Positions 11,480 to 23,540 of a DNA stretch of 64,000 bases are shown here, one piece after another. The number at the start of each line of letters is the position of its first letter. Positions within the stretch are counted from its first letter, which is position 1. Position numbers and translations under genes: made by a program. The notes below the pieces were generated by a model. That model searched no databases. It had not been told where the DNA came from and saw only the letters and a program-made list of their open reading frames with translations. Source of the DNA: Dryococelus australis (lineage: Eukaryota; Arthropoda; Insecta; Phasmatodea; Phasmatidae). The DNA lies in the NCBI GenBank assembly GCA_029891345.1, contig CM057009.1, forward strand, positions 293,590,466 through 293,654,465, written 5' to 3'.

Positions 11480-12642
11480 GACACTACATGCTTGTCATCA
11501 AGGAATAGTGTGAACGAAAGGCATTGGCACACAGCTATATTTGGTAGCCTGGCCTCAATAAGGAAGTGGAAGAGATTAGACAGTAGTGTGAGATCTTTAA
11601 ATGTATGCATCATTCACCACAGAAGGATCCTAATCATCAATGGGAATGACCTAGGCAGCCATGGTCATGTCTACATGTGAACTTTTCTGATCGTATTCAG
11701 GGACAGGTATTCCTGGTTGTTGACTTGTACTCAAAATGGCTTGAGGTGCTGCGAGTGCCATCCACCTATGATAGAAGTGTCATTACAGCACTTCAAACCC
11801 TATTTTCTTCTCTCGACATCCAGGCATGATTGTTAGTGACAATGGAAAAGTATTTAGTTCTGTTGATTTTGCCAACATTGTAAACAATAATGGTATCAGG
11901 CTTATTAAGATAGTTCCATACCACCCTTCATCTTATAATCAGGCAGAGAGGATGGTTCAGTCAGTAAAAGAGATGCAAAAACGAATGAGTGGCAGTGATC
12001 TTTTGCAGCGTCTAGCTAGAATGCTGTTAACACAGCTTGTAATGCTTGCAGCTGCTACAAGGACCAGCCCAGCAGAGCTGCTTATGGATCGTCAACTGAG
12101 AATATGCCTCGACAAGAGTACACACAGATCTTGCAGAGGAGATGAAGTAAAAGCAAGAGGATAACAGGGTTCCAGTTGCACCTCAGAGATTATCACCATA
12201 GGATCTAGTTTATGCAAAAAACATGGGAGGAGGACCAAAATGGGTGCCAGCCATTATTGTTGAGGTGTCTGGTCCTTTTTCAATCAAGGTGATCACAAAT
12301 GATAGAGTGCGGATGAAGCGGCATGTGGACCAGCTACTGCCAAGACATGTCTCCCCTGAGGAAGACAGTATAAACACACCAGCTGCTACAGGAAATTATG
12401 TTGCAATAGCTCCAAATGCAGTTGAAGAAGGAGAGGGTCAATATTTGCAGGACACTAAGGGGGAGGTGAGAGGAAGACAGGCAGAGTTTAGAGGATTTGC
12501 ACACAGTGTACCCACATTAAGAGGGCAGATAAGCTCCTCCCAGTGTTTGTCAGGTACAGGTGAATCAAGTGAAGCTAAACCTCTAGCTGTACCAGCCCTG
12601 CCAGAGAACCTTTTAAACCTAGTTGGACAAAAGATTTTTTAA
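11480..12642 (+). pseudogene. Gypsy-1 integrase relic and C-terminal tail
   Basis: A degraded zinc-binding segment (LHACHQGIV near 11485) is followed by the integrase core: VFLVVDLYSKWLEV near 11709, then MIVSDNGKVFSSVDFANIVN and IVPYHPSSYNQAERMVQSVK in 11826-12164. The D..D..E arrangement is partly readable (VVD, SDNG and QAER). The frame at 12223-12642 holds WVPAIIVEVSGPFSIKV, typical of the domain after integrase in this lineage. Stops and frameshifts separate the parts. A purine-rich tract follows at 12641-12657. Confidence 0.8.
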
Positions 12643-12662
12643 GTAAGGAGGGAGGGATATTA

Positions 12663-12977
12663 TGTCTTAGGGTATTGTGTCTTGGTGGCGAATGTTGGAG
12701 GTTGGCAGCCATGACAGTTGGATTATACGCAGCATTGTGTCAACAGTTAAAGGAAAGTAGGATGCGGACTGTGTGTGTGTTGACATCTCAATGCAGTAGT
12801 CGAAGCAGTGATTAGTTAAAATGTAACTTTAAGTAACAACTGTTAAAATGTAACTATGTAACACTCTCAGAAGCTGCAAGTTTTGTATTCAACTGAACTT
12901 CTGAGGACATAAAAGAGCATGTGTAGCCCTGTTATTGCATTCCCTTTTGCCTACTATTTTCAGTAAGCTAAATAACA
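12663..12977 (+). repeat. Gypsy-1 3' LTR (tentative bounds)
   Basis: Directly after the polypurine tract AAGTAAGGAGGGAGGGA comes TATTATGTCTTAGGG. I place the LTR from TGTCTTAG at 12663 to AATAACA at 12977, giving TGT..ACA ends. A TATA-like ATAAAAG lies near 12909. The 5' LTR is absent; TATGTCTTAAGGTAGTGTTG at about 7566 resembles the LTR start and may be its only remnant. Confidence 0.5.
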
Positions 12978-13689
12978 TCTAAAGGTGTCAAGATTTTACC
13001 CTCCAGTGTCTATTTATTTATTATATTGATGTACAGTATAAGTAAACATACATTTGGTAATCAATAATTTCGACACTCTGTGTATATCTAATTTCATTAT
13101 GTAATGCCTAATTTAAAAAAAATTATAACCATATATGTGAAGTAATTTCTTTGACGTCACTAATCATCATTTAAATGCAATAAAGATTAGACTCTTACAC
13201 TTTATAGTTAAGGACCTGAAGAATTTGTATATTCATTTTGGGACAAGCTATAATTCAAAACATGTGTGTTTATATAAATGTAGCCATTGGTTCACACATT
13301 GTTTGATTCCTCCTGGAGAACGGTGTCCAATTGTCACCTTCCGCATTGATAGCAGACAACTAATGTGCAGTTGATATCGGCATATTTGTGCATACGACTA
13401 GAGTCTAGCCTGCAGGTCATTGAACTTGCAAATTTTTCAGGTCTCCATTGATAGTGCATGAGAAAATTTTACTTTAATATTGTACATACCTTTTTGTGCA
13501 CTCAGCCATAGTTGTTGACTCTTTGCACATGATAAACTACATTTATTGCCATTTAAAATGTTTGCACAAGGAAGGAGAGAGATGATGAGGTGCAATTCAA
13601 CTTGGTATAGCTAATAGGATCAATTATACTAATAGCTGATTACAAAATGAAGAAAAATGAAGTATTTATTAAGGCAAAATTATATAGTT

Positions 13690-14800
13690 TAAAACTACCT
13701 TAGAATATTTTTGCACCAACCCTGTGTAGATGCATGCAGTAATATGGTCTGACAAGTCATAGATTCGTGTAACATAATCCTGTGGAAGTTCATCCTGTAG
13801 TTGTTGGAACTGCATCTCCATATGCTGCAGACACACTGATGTCTGAAGCTGCTGTTCTATCTGGTTCCATATATGTTCTCTAGACAACTAGTCTGTCTGG
13901 AGACTAGGCTGGCTAATGAAAGTTACCATAAGTTCTATGGAAAAGACAAGTTTGGAGACTAGATTGGCTAATGAAAGTTACCATAAGTTCTATGGAAAAG
14001 ACAAGTTTGGAGACTAGATTGGCGAATAAAGAGTAATTTCAGTTCTAGAGTAAAGGCAACAAGTCTGGAGACTGGGCCAGCCAAGGAAGGGTGTCAACAG
14101 CATAGATGTAGTCCTGGGAAACCTGTGCTGAATGTGGGAAAGCAATATTATGTTGGAAGACTGCTTATTGTAGTTGTGCCATGTGAAAGCATTTGAGAAT
14201 ACAGAACGTCGTGAACATACCACTCTGCCATCAGTGATTCCCTGATAACTACTCCACATAATGATGCCACCATTCCCGATTATTTGCCACTCAATAGTGA
14301 AGTCCAGATTTGTGTGCTGTCGAGTGCTCGCCATACTTGAGCATAGATGCCATATGTGTCCAGATAAAACCTCCATACTTCACTAAAAACAATGCATCAC
14401 CATTTCTCAGCCATCCAAACCTCTTCATCATTACAAAACTGCAAATGAGGTTATACTTTGAGGGTATCATCAACAAATGCAAGTCTTCTTCTGCATGTCA
14501 CCCTGCTGTTGTGTAGATGGAAATAGTGGATATTAGTAATGCTAGATGGTGGAAAGAAATACTGTTGATTCAGTTTATGCCTATTCGACAAAGAAATGGT
14601 CCTCCATTGTGGTGGTAATTTTGGGTCATCCAGAGCCTTTACCTTGTTTTCCTTCCCTTCCTCCATCACTATCATACAGTTTAGTGACAATGGTCCAAGT
14701 GGCAGGTAATTTGATGGAATGACCACCTCTGCCTCCCATAGCCCAACAATTTGTCCTTTCTCAAACAATTCAAGGTGTTCTTACTTATGTAAAATGCATC
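13690..14800 (-). pseudogene. Tc1-like transposase relic
   Basis: Read on the minus strand, frames at 14451-14768, 14291-14482, 14014-14376 and 13669-13887 line up in order with a Tc1/mariner transposase. The signs are GGIIMWSSYQGITDGRVV (the G.MVWG..S..GR block), a degraded WPA.SPDL motif, and a C-terminal segment IWNQIEQQL.. LPQDYVTRIYDLSDHITACI. Frameshifts and stops are frequent, and a ~56-bp tandem repeat expands the SPDL region (13896-14060). TIRs were not located. Confidence 0.65.
13896..14060. repeat. ~56-bp tandem repeat inside Tc1 relic
   Basis: TGGAGACTAGATTGGCTAAT and the rest of a ~56-bp unit (through GTTCTATGGAAAAGACAAGT) occur almost identically twice, followed by a third diverged copy and the start of a fourth (TGGAGACTGGGCCAGCC). 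On the minus strand each unit begins in the WPA.SPDL region of the Tc1 transposase. Confidence 0.8.
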
Positions 14801-15087
14801 ACTGAACCAGGCTAGTTACTCACAGGTGTTCACTCCACATACACGCTGATTATACTGTACACAGCTTCATCCTATGACTACTTGGATACTAATATCGCAA
14901 GCTACCACTGTTGGCAGTTCATTACAGCCAGACTTTAACAGTTGCAATATTACCAATGATGGTTCTATATACTAACTTGAATACCTTGTGATAATTAGGT
15001 CTTGGTGTGTCTACTTTTTGTAACAATGAGTTATATTAATTAATTTTACCCATGCATTAGGATCCACAGCTGACCAAGTAGTTAGAC

Positions 15088-17660
15088 CAGTGGCGGTGCG
15101 TGATCCTGAGCTCTCGTGCTCTAACACTGACCAAATTTCATACATTTTGCTGAATATTTTATTCAATTAAAGTTTCAAGTATTATTTACTCAAGATTGAA
15201 GCTATTTTCCTTTAACAATACAGTATTACTTGGTTAGAGCTCAATTTTGGTGCCAGAGATAATAATTTACAGGTTTTCAGTTTTGCGTGCACCACCTCAG
15301 TGGTGCTGCTCCTCCAGCCAGTCCCTCGCACTGTCCATAGATGCAAAGAAACATGGGAATCTCACATCTGCGCCTCCTCCATGCTCCCTCAGCTTCAGCA
15401 CATAGGCAGGAAACTCAACAGCATTGCGTGCTTGCTTCATGCTGCCAAAAGAGTTCTAACCAAACTCGTCACCCCTCGAAACCTATCCACTCAAATAATT
15501 CCAAAAATTTACTGGCAAATCACTTATCTTTTCTAACCATGGCACAATCATAACTGATATTTTCTTTACTGAATTTCTATTTTAATGTAAAAAATGGTAA
15601 AACAATGGTCTGTTTTTATTATTTTCGTAGGCTTACACAGGAAAGAAAGTATTAAGTATTTATTTATAGGTCCCTCTTAAATCATTACCTCTCATTATTT
15701 CCTTGTTATAATGTGTAGAAATTTGAGAATGTTTCAACTGTGTAAGAGAGCAGCAGCTACCAACTTTCTGTTTCTGTTATCTTCATTACATTTCTGTAAT
15801 ATTGTATCTGCATAGAGTTAAAATAATATTGCTAATTATTGGTTAACATATGTTCATTGTGTAGCAAATATTAATATTAAAAGCAAGAATCACAAGAAGA
15901 TAGAGTAAGTATTTTTTGTTATGGCAATACACAAGTTATTTTCAATTCAATATTATACTTGTGTCGCCCAGTTAAATTCACAAATCCACAGTTTAAAAAT
16001 GTTCAGGTATAAAATAGTTGGCCATAATTGTTGTCATTTTATGGTCATACTATGCATAGACTTATTCCTCATTATTTCTTGCACATAAAATGTAGTTAAC
16101 AGAGACGTTTTATAGATTTTAAACATTTAAATTCATTACCAATTATATCAAAAATGTTATCTGTTTGTGTTTGTTTGATCAGTGATGAAATAAATACATG
16201 TACTTTGTTTTTGCATCAGTCCATGACTTTGAGCCATTCATAGCTGGCATCAACAATTGTTTGTATAACGCACAAGAAAGTTATTTTTGGCTGGCACTGT
16301 ACACTAATGAGACCCTATAGTCGAGCATGAAGCCTACAGCCCATTGGTTGTGAAAACTAAACAAGTGCTGTGTATACTAATGCATTCATAAAATATTTTT
16401 TGTTTGTTACACTTGGAACCATGAATTTGTGTGGGCGTTAAAGTTTCCATTTCTGTTACACAGACAAATCCAGCATGTATTTATATTGCTACCAGACTTA
16501 GGTTAAAAAATATCAAATTCATATTGTAGCTTATGTTCTAAAATGAAACAAATGTCTAATTAGTGGAGCTCTTGTTCAGTATTTAATTATTGGTACAGTG
16601 CTTGCAGTTGTGTATTATTTACTTTTAAGTTACATGGCAACTGCACTTTGTGAAAAGAATATTCACTGGAAAGTTGCTTTTATAAAATGTTGAACCACTA
16701 CATTTACTTGTAGAATCATAGTAGTATAGAGTTAATAACCCTAAAATAAACAGATTATAATTAACAAATCCATAGAATTACCTAACTGCCATTTATTCAT
16801 TTATTATTGTCGCTAGGTGTCTTAAGAAACACAAGAAGTGTAGATATTGTCAAGGTTACAGAAAATAACATATTTTTCTATAGCTTCTAGTAATGTTAAT
16901 TTAAAATAATGCTCTAATTCTTGTTTGCATTAAAAATAATTTAAAATTCACTTATTTCCATCGCATATCAATTAGTGAACTATTATCCTGCATTCTCTTA
17001 CCACTTTGAGAGAAAATCAGTGTGGCGTGAGTTATGATAATTTTCAGTTCCAGTACAACTTCAGTGTGTAAACAAGTTTTGAATTTGGTGGCAGATTATA
17101 AAAGTTGCTCTTATCACATATATATAGTTCCAAAAATGTTTTCCAACTTCTCATCAGTTTTTAAAGTGACACTGGTCATTATCTGTATGACTACATTGCC
17201 AGTTCATTGTCTTACCCCAATGAAATAAAGAATCAGTATTGTAATATATTGTAGGCGAAAATGTCACAAGGAAGTTTTTTTTTACGTAGAATAATAACTT
17301 GGAACAGTAGTAAATTTGCAAAATGAAACCAGTTATAAGTTCGGACGTTCAATAGAGAAATATTGTTTTGTAAAGGTAAAACTTTCAGACATACTGTAAA
17401 GTTTACAAGATTAATTTGGGGTTCATAAGTAAAGTTTTATTAAGAAGCCAGCTGTGTATATGTACAACATTTTTTACAAAATATACGTTGATGGTCACAT
17501 TGTAGCCCAGTAAATCTCATTTTTTCAATCAGTGGGGGAGGTGGGTTGATCTCTACTTACCCACATGCTGGGAAAAAATATATATGGTGGAGGGGTGGGG
17601 GACTGTTTAAGCTGGCTACATCCATAGCATGGGGCTTGTTTCAACTGCCGGTCACCACTG
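15088..17660. mobile_element. hAT-like non-autonomous element
   Basis: A 2573-bp segment beginning CAGTGGCGGTGCGTGATC and ending GCCGGTCACCACTG, so both ends begin CAGTGG(C/T)G when read inward. The flanks are AGTTAGAC (15080-15087) and GGTTAGAC (17661-17668), an 8-bp duplication with one mismatch, as expected for hAT. The interior is AT-rich without a transposase; the frames at 15300-15553 show no known domain. The TIR is short, so the target duplication is the main support. Confidence 0.6.
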
Positions 17661-17668
17661 GGTTAGAC

Positions 17669-17741
17669 ACTATTCGCTGATAGCTTGGCGTGGGCGGAGT
17701 TATGGTTGTCAGTCGATGGCCATCCTTCGGTGTCAGCCAGA
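17669..17741. repeat. ~70-bp direct repeat, left copy (possible LTR piece)
   Basis: ATTCGCTGATAGCTTGG through GATGGCCATCCTTCGGTGTC and AGCCAG recurs at 20433-20500 in the same orientation. Similarity ends sharply after CAGCCAG on the right. On the minus strand both copies therefore start with TGGCTGACACC, suggestive of an LTR beginning. The left copy abuts the hAT-like element ending at 17660. Confidence 0.5.
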
Positions 17742-19002
17742 CCTAATTATACGACCCAACTTGTAGGTTTATAGTTTATGCTTTTGCAATGCTGTTCATG
17801 CTAAATCAATCTCCTTAGTAGACTACAGCCGACTGCCTTTCTCCTGGCTGGTGTTGTAATAATAACAACACCCCCAAAGTTAGGGAGACGAGATGTCCCC
17901 ATCTCTAGTGAATGGCAGGTTGTAGAATATAGATAAGGTGCAGATAAGAGAAAGTAAAATTTTTTAGTTAGCCTGTGATATGAGTGCAAGAAGCAGCCCA
18001 TATAGTAGGTGAAATGCTTGCTGGGCAGTGTGAAATGGGAGCACTTCCGCTCTTCTTGTGGTTCCAGCGGTGCTGAGGGCATAGAGAAATTATAGAAGTA
18101 CCGAAGGCATGTGTAAAATGTACAAAGTGTCTTCTTCCAGTCATTGTGGGAATTAGGTCTGGCCAACACTTTCTGCAAGAGCCCAAAACAGTAGGTGAGG
18201 CTGATTGCGGTTGGTGACCCATTGTGTCACCCTGTTATTGCTGAGTGTAGGAGTGAGTGGGGTTAGAGAGCGTAGGTTGAAGGTTAAGGACTTCGTGTAG
18301 CAAGAAGAGAAAGGACTCCTGGGACTAACGGATGTAGATACAATATGTTGGGTGTGTACAAATTTTGTGAAAAAAATTGTTTCAGAAAAACAATTGTGCA
18401 CATAATAGCATCTTAATGAGACAGCGAGTTGATTTTGAAATTTTAAGTAGCCCCTCTGTAGCAAACTTGTAATGGCTACCATATATGTGAAATTAAAATG
18501 AGTATTATGAAACCTTTTACAACATATGTATGGACAATAAAATGATGACAACACTACTGTAGTATATGTTATCTGCAATTACAAGCCATGATAATATTCA
18601 TACATTGTTTTGAGCAGATCTGATTCAAGTAGTACTGCAGTACTCTATGTTTCTGACAAAAATTATAAATGGCTGATATACTAATTGTTAGGAGGCAAAA
18701 ATATGCAATTCCCCTATGTTGCTGCTGAATTGCGGTGCATATCAAGTGATCATAACAATGTTATGTATGCATTGCTGAAGAACTGTATGAAGCGTGCGTC
18801 GCGGCTGTGTGGACGACGGTTTGGCAAGATAGGCACTGGCTGCATGGGCTGTATCGCATCCAGTTGCAGATGTAATCTTGCAGGAGGAGTGGAGGGGGAT
18901 TGGGCAACACATCTGCTGAGAGGCCATCGTCTCAGAACAGGCAGTAAGAAACACATTTTGCTACGAGTAAATCAAACATTTCCAGGGTAGCGCAAAATCA
19001 AT

Positions 19003-20194
19003 TTAATATTGCAGGAATTTTAATTGTAGCTGATTAGCGACGTCACTGAGGATGTGGAGTACTCCATGTCGACTAAACTGCTGGTAGTGTTGTGTAAAGA
19101 TGTCTCTGGAGGGCGGCAGCAGCTGTGGCATGATAGCTTCAATCTGCAGGGAAATGGTTGTGTGGGGAAAGGGTATTGGGTGTAGTTGAGTTCGCACTGA
19201 CGTGATTGGCATACCTCACATTTAAGGCACGCACGTTTATATGATGTAGGATAGCAGCCGAAAATATGAGATGCATGTAGATAAGAAGTACTGACATCGT
19301 CAAAATTGCAAACAGTGATATCATAATGTAAGAAAAATTCTTATGAGATATAATGGAAAAGATACTGGGTTTCTCAAAATTTGTCGGTAGGAATTTATCT
19401 TTGTCGGGAAGTAACTGCGTCAAACAGTTGGTACTAGTGTGCCAGTCATTGCGTAGGAGCTTTTTGACATTGGTAACCATTATTCCCTGCTGTACGTTCA
19501 ATTGATCGGACTGAAAGTTGTTATCATTGAGCCAATGTATGGGTATTCCTACATGTACAGTAGTGATTTCTGGTGCCCACATATTACAAATATTTGTAAC
19601 TCTGGTTATAACTATGTTACCTGCCCTTATTACACATCCCCAATGTTAAGTTAATTCAATAGTTCCAATGTTTTCATGTTGGTCTAGTACAGATTCGGTT
19701 GTGTGGGCACAACTGACATTTAGTGTAGGTGGTGCATTAGAAATGGAATATTTGTGCAGAAAGATTTCAGTTACTTTCAGTTAGGAATCCTTGACACACT
19801 CAAACGTATAATCTTCTTAGGCTGATCTTATAACTTCTGTCTGAATATCCTCTTTGATGCAGTCCAGTTTTCTAGTTGGTCGTAAAATCTGTGCAATTCG
19901 ATAAATGATGAACTCGTGTTCTTTTGCTTTCTGAAGTTTGTATATTTTCCAAGAATTATGGTCAAATACTAATAATACTACTTCTGTGTAAATGTAACAT
20001 GATCTCACTCACAATTGAAATGCAAAGGGAAAAATTTTGAATAGTTTCCAATCTGCAGACTGATGAACAGTTGGTATTTGTATTCTATTATCCGGCACCT
20101 CCACCACTTGTTGTGCATGCCACTTAAGGAGACACCTCAACTTAAAGGAATACAGGAGGGAAAGGGTGATTAATAGTATTATTAGGGCTACCAA
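19003..20194 (-). pseudogene. Envelope-like membrane protein fragments (tentative)
   Basis: Minus-strand frames at 20009-20194, 19817-20008, 19139-19582 and 19003-19212 could be pieces of one broken protein. The 147-residue frame at 19139-19582 has a strong hydrophobic membrane segment about two-thirds along, followed by a short tail. The upstream frame also begins with a hydrophobic stretch. This layout, between two same-orientation ~70-bp repeats, resembles the envelope gene of an insect endogenous retrovirus-like element. No gag or pol is seen nearby, and I cannot confirm homology. The fragments carry frameshifts and stops and are certainly not functional. Confidence 0.3.
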
Positions 20195-20213
20195 TACTTT
20201 TTAATCGCTAAAT

Positions 20214-20500
20214 AAAACTATTGCAAGTCCTCGGGAACAGGTTAAGGGAGGAGTGGGTAGGAATTGCTCTCTTTCCCCTGAACAACTCACCCCTGAAAAG
20301 CCGGAGATCAGAGCCCTGCCATCTTGTGTCTGTCTCTCATAACTGATGCCCCACAAATACCCTCTCTCCTGGTTCGGATCCCCTGACCACTCTTCTCACC
20401 CCCCTCCTGTTAGTATGCTGCAACTCATTCCTATTCGCCAATAGCTTGGTGTGGGCAAATTATGGTTGTCGGCCGATGGCCATCCTTCGGTGTCAGCCAG
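20214..20500. repeat. GC-rich block ending in the ~70-bp repeat, right copy
   Basis: Contains the purine-rich phrase AACAGGTTAAGGGAGGAG (complementary to text near 1715) and ends with TATTCGCCAATAGCTTGG through TTCGGTGTCAGCCAG, matching 17671-17741 at most positions. It could be an LTR and flanking sequence of the element holding the membrane fragments. Extension of the match further left is not evident. Confidence 0.35.
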
Positions 20501-21483
20501 GCTTTGAAGAATACAATTTTTTTGAACATGCATTCTCATGCAAGGAGTGTGGAGTGGTGTCTCTCTTCTCTAGGTACTATAGTTAAAGGTATAGTTGAAC
20601 TTCACTGCATAGTGTCATGATACATCATTGTGTTTATGATTGGTGTCTGCCAAACTATGAAACTAGCTTTTAAACTTTTCATTAATTTTATACAGAAGTA
20701 TATTTAAGTTTGGGAACTACGTTTTCATGCCATATTTACTGTCCTATTTTTTCATTGTAGTCACTATCCTTACCTGGGGAATCCTGCAATGATTAAGTGA
20801 AAACTGGATCCCGTATTGTATGATCCAGGTTTCATTCAAGGCACAGTGTATCTCAGAAGTCATCATTTGCCAACTTTTGTTTGTGTGGAACAAACTGATG
20901 GTAGATCAGTGAAGCCAATTGCAAATTAGCAGTGCTATTCAGTGAAGTATGCAATATTGTACTTGTAAATTCCAATTTATTTTCAACAATTTACATAGGT
21001 ATATTGGTAATTTATATTTCTTACCAGTTACAAATTCTTGTATTTCTTAGCTGTTACAACTTCTTGAAATTTTTATGATGCTTGTTGCTTTGACTCTATG
21101 TTGAATTCAAGTTACTTTAAGCTATGTTAATTTATTTATATATGTTTTATTTTGCTTATTCTTGGTGGTACAGTTTAAGACAACGCTGCTTTTTCGTCAT
21201 GCAAATGTCTTTTAAAAAATTTTAAGTGAAGTTGAAATGGGTGAAAGTATGAAAGTATTATCAAATTTTAATTACTTGTGAATATACAAGAATGTTTTTA
21301 GGTCAATCGAGCACCATTCAGGCAACTTCCACAGAAAATAATTTAATTATATAGATTATTTTATTTTAATTGAAAGAGTGGTTCTGAAAAATTACCTCTG
21401 TGCCAATTATTTTGGTAGCATTGTTTATTTTATGCTTTTACAATTCATTAATACACATTTTTTTTAAGCCACCTTGAATGGTA

Positions 21484-21897
21484 CAGTCCACTCACAGTTA
21501 CTTCCAACTTTTCTGAAGATGCCAAAGTTATACTTTCAGGGTATTCCTCTGCCTCATGTAAACAAAGCTTATCTGAGTCTAGAAAATTACACCAAAGATA
21601 TAATGCACTGCATTCATGTGCACTCATTATAATAATATTTTGCATATTAACTATTTATTACTAGGTATTACTCATCGTTTCAGTTTATTTTAATTACTAA
21701 TGAATTACAATAATTCATAGATAAAATATGAATATATTTATAATTTAACCAACAAAAAGGTACTTTAATGTTAACGCAAGTATAATTAATATACTTGTCA
21801 TACATAATATAAGTAGGAAACAACACAAACATGTTGTACATGGTGTTATTTGGCAAAGGTTTGATTCAAAAAGTGCGAAGAAACTGTGAATAGACTA
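21484..21897. mobile_element. TA-flanked MITE, copy A (414 bp), just upstream of ephrin exon
   Basis: The left end CAGTCCACTCACAGTTACTT follows TA (21482-21483). The right end complements to TAGTCTATTCACAGTTTCTT and is followed by TA (21898-21899). A TA target with these inverted ends is characteristic of Tc1/mariner-derived MITEs. It ends 86 bp before the ephrin exon at 21984, so it forms part of the upstream intron next to the branch-point region. Confidence 0.6.
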
Positions 21898-21983
21898 TAT
21901 AGAACAGAGCTGTATACATGTTTGATGGCATTCTGAGAGTATAATGTAAGGCACACAGCATCATGGTGTTTGTCATATTGCAG

Positions 21984-22088
21984 CAACTTCCTCCAAGGAT
22001 GACTTGCATCGCCGTATTGGTGGCCGCTGCTCTAGCCACAACATGAAGGTGGTCTTCAAAGTGTGCTGCAGGCCTGACCAGAACCAGA
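21984..22088 (+). CDS. Ephrin, exon coding the end of the receptor-binding domain
   Basis: A 105-bp exon between a CAG acceptor (21981-21983) and a GTGAGT donor (22089-22094). It reads, after completing a serine with the T left by the previous exon, TSSKDDLHRRIGGRCSSHNM, then KVVFKVCCRPDQNQ. The GGRC..HNMK.VFKVCC pattern is the classic end of the ephrin fold and carries the remaining conserved cysteines. It starts with two bases of a split codon and ends with one, so both flanking introns are phase 1 and the exon is 35 codons long. It lies about 20.5 kb downstream of the previous exon. It is too short, and in the wrong frame relative to start codons, to appear as a + strand open reading frame; only a meaningless antisense frame spans it. 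Confidence is high because domain order, both splice sites and phase all agree. Confidence 0.95.
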
Positions 22089-22651
22089 GTGAGTATGCTT
22101 CCTGAATTACATAGGAACTTGTACTTAGAACCCAAAGGAACAACTAACTTTTGCAATGGTATCATGCTCACGTGCGTACAAAGTTCTTCCAGAGATGTAC
22201 TTCCAAGAAAATAAGCAGTAGTTATTTAGAAAGTGGGAATATAGTTTTTTTTCTTCATATTTCATTGTGTAATTTTAATGATCAGATGTACTTCAATTAA
22301 TATATTTTATTTAGCTTTACCAAAATTTTTTCTTATGGCATAGCGTACAGAATCCAGAATGAAAATGGAGATGCAAACTGTATGAATTGCCCTTTTGAAA
22401 TTTCACTTCAGTACTCTGGCAGCAGTGTACAATTAAATAAATTTGATTAATTTATGTCTTGCAGATGGTACTGAACTTCGTACAATAGCACAGGCTTTTA
22501 GAAAAAAAAAAAAAAAACAAAGGGAATTAATAAATAAGTATGAAACAATTTTAAAATTTAATAAAAATCAATACCATTGTTAATAAAACAAAAAAAACAG
22601 ATGATACTATAAACTATAATGTGTCGTACATAAGTGTAATATACTCGTAAA

Positions 22652-22700
22652 GGCTGTTTATGGTAAAGTGAACACCTTTAAGGCCCTAGTTACTTTTTTC
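22652..22700 (+). repeat. Single end of the TA-flanked MITE family
   Basis: AAGGCTGTTTATGGTAAAGT GAACACC (two adjoining pieces) after TA matches the left end of MITE copy B at 28621. A matching right end was not found downstream, so this is either a truncated copy or one with a diverged end. Confidence 0.35.
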
Positions 22701-22813
22701 CTATCAGCCAATATTTATCCTTCCACCACTTTTTAAAATAGATATTGCCATGTAAGTAATAAACACAGTTTATATATTTCACCAGACTTAAAAGTTACAA
22801 AAAGATATATTTA

Positions 22814-23540
22814 GTGACTATTATTCCAAACGAGCGCAGCAATTGGCTTTGCGAAGCAGTGGGCCGGTTATGTGAACCAGGAGTCGTTGCCTTGCCTTGG
22901 CGTGAAACTGTCGTGTCTGATCCAGCTGTCTGCATAGCCTTACGTGCTGCACGAAGTCAGAAAATGTGCCACCTGGTGTACATGTGTGATGGAGGCCGAG
23001 GCGCTCACGAGCGGTGCTAACAGAAACAAAGTAATAGTATTTGAATATGATTTATTCCTGCCAAATGAGACCATGTTAATTAATGGGAAGTATGGCCACG
23101 TTTTATGTTACATGCACGCTGCTCATTCTGCCAACTGACTTGTTAGTACCGTGGTTCTTAAAGTGAATTATGTGTTAAACGGTGCACTTTGGTACAACGT
23201 AAGAATTGATATTCAAACACTTGTCGTACTTAATGCCAGTATTAATTTCTATGGGTTGGTGTGGGAGTGCAAATTAATGAAGACCGTTTTGCCTGTGCCT
23301 GGGGGCATATCAACGCCGCCGTAAAGTCAGCTGTTCCGAGCGGCCTATTCTACACTGTTACTGTGGCGGGTTGGACAAGCCCGTGTTGAGTACGCTGCTG
23401 GGCTAGTTTCCAGAGAAATATGTTTGCAGGGCATTTCTTTGCCCTACACCATCGTGCTGCATTTCCCAGTTATGGTGTCTTCTGTTTAAGAGCACAAAGG
23501 GATCGTGGGCTATAGCGTTGTAAGATTTTGTTGCTTCTGT
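22814..23540. other. Locally GC-richer block, unidentified
   Basis: Compared with its surroundings this stretch is GC-richer and contains short overlapping frames (22814-23020 and 22944-23138) with no recognisable domain. It might be an old LTR or element fragment. Nothing in it repeats elsewhere in the window that I could find. Confidence 0.15.

Larger units (their letters stand above)
1511..21983 (+). other. Ephrin intron (20.5 kb, phase 1), repeat-filled
   Basis: GTGAGT..CAG intron between the two ephrin-domain exons. The annotated elements in it account for about half its length. In the remainder (notably 2240-3830, 5441-7290, 12978-13690 and 20520-21480) I see only AT-rich unique-looking sequence, with no coding signal I can defend. 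Confidence 0.9.

Noticed and set aside
21866..22171. 101-residue minus-strand frame
   Set aside because: It is antisense to the ephrin exon at 21984-22088, which has clear splice sites and domain match on the + strand.
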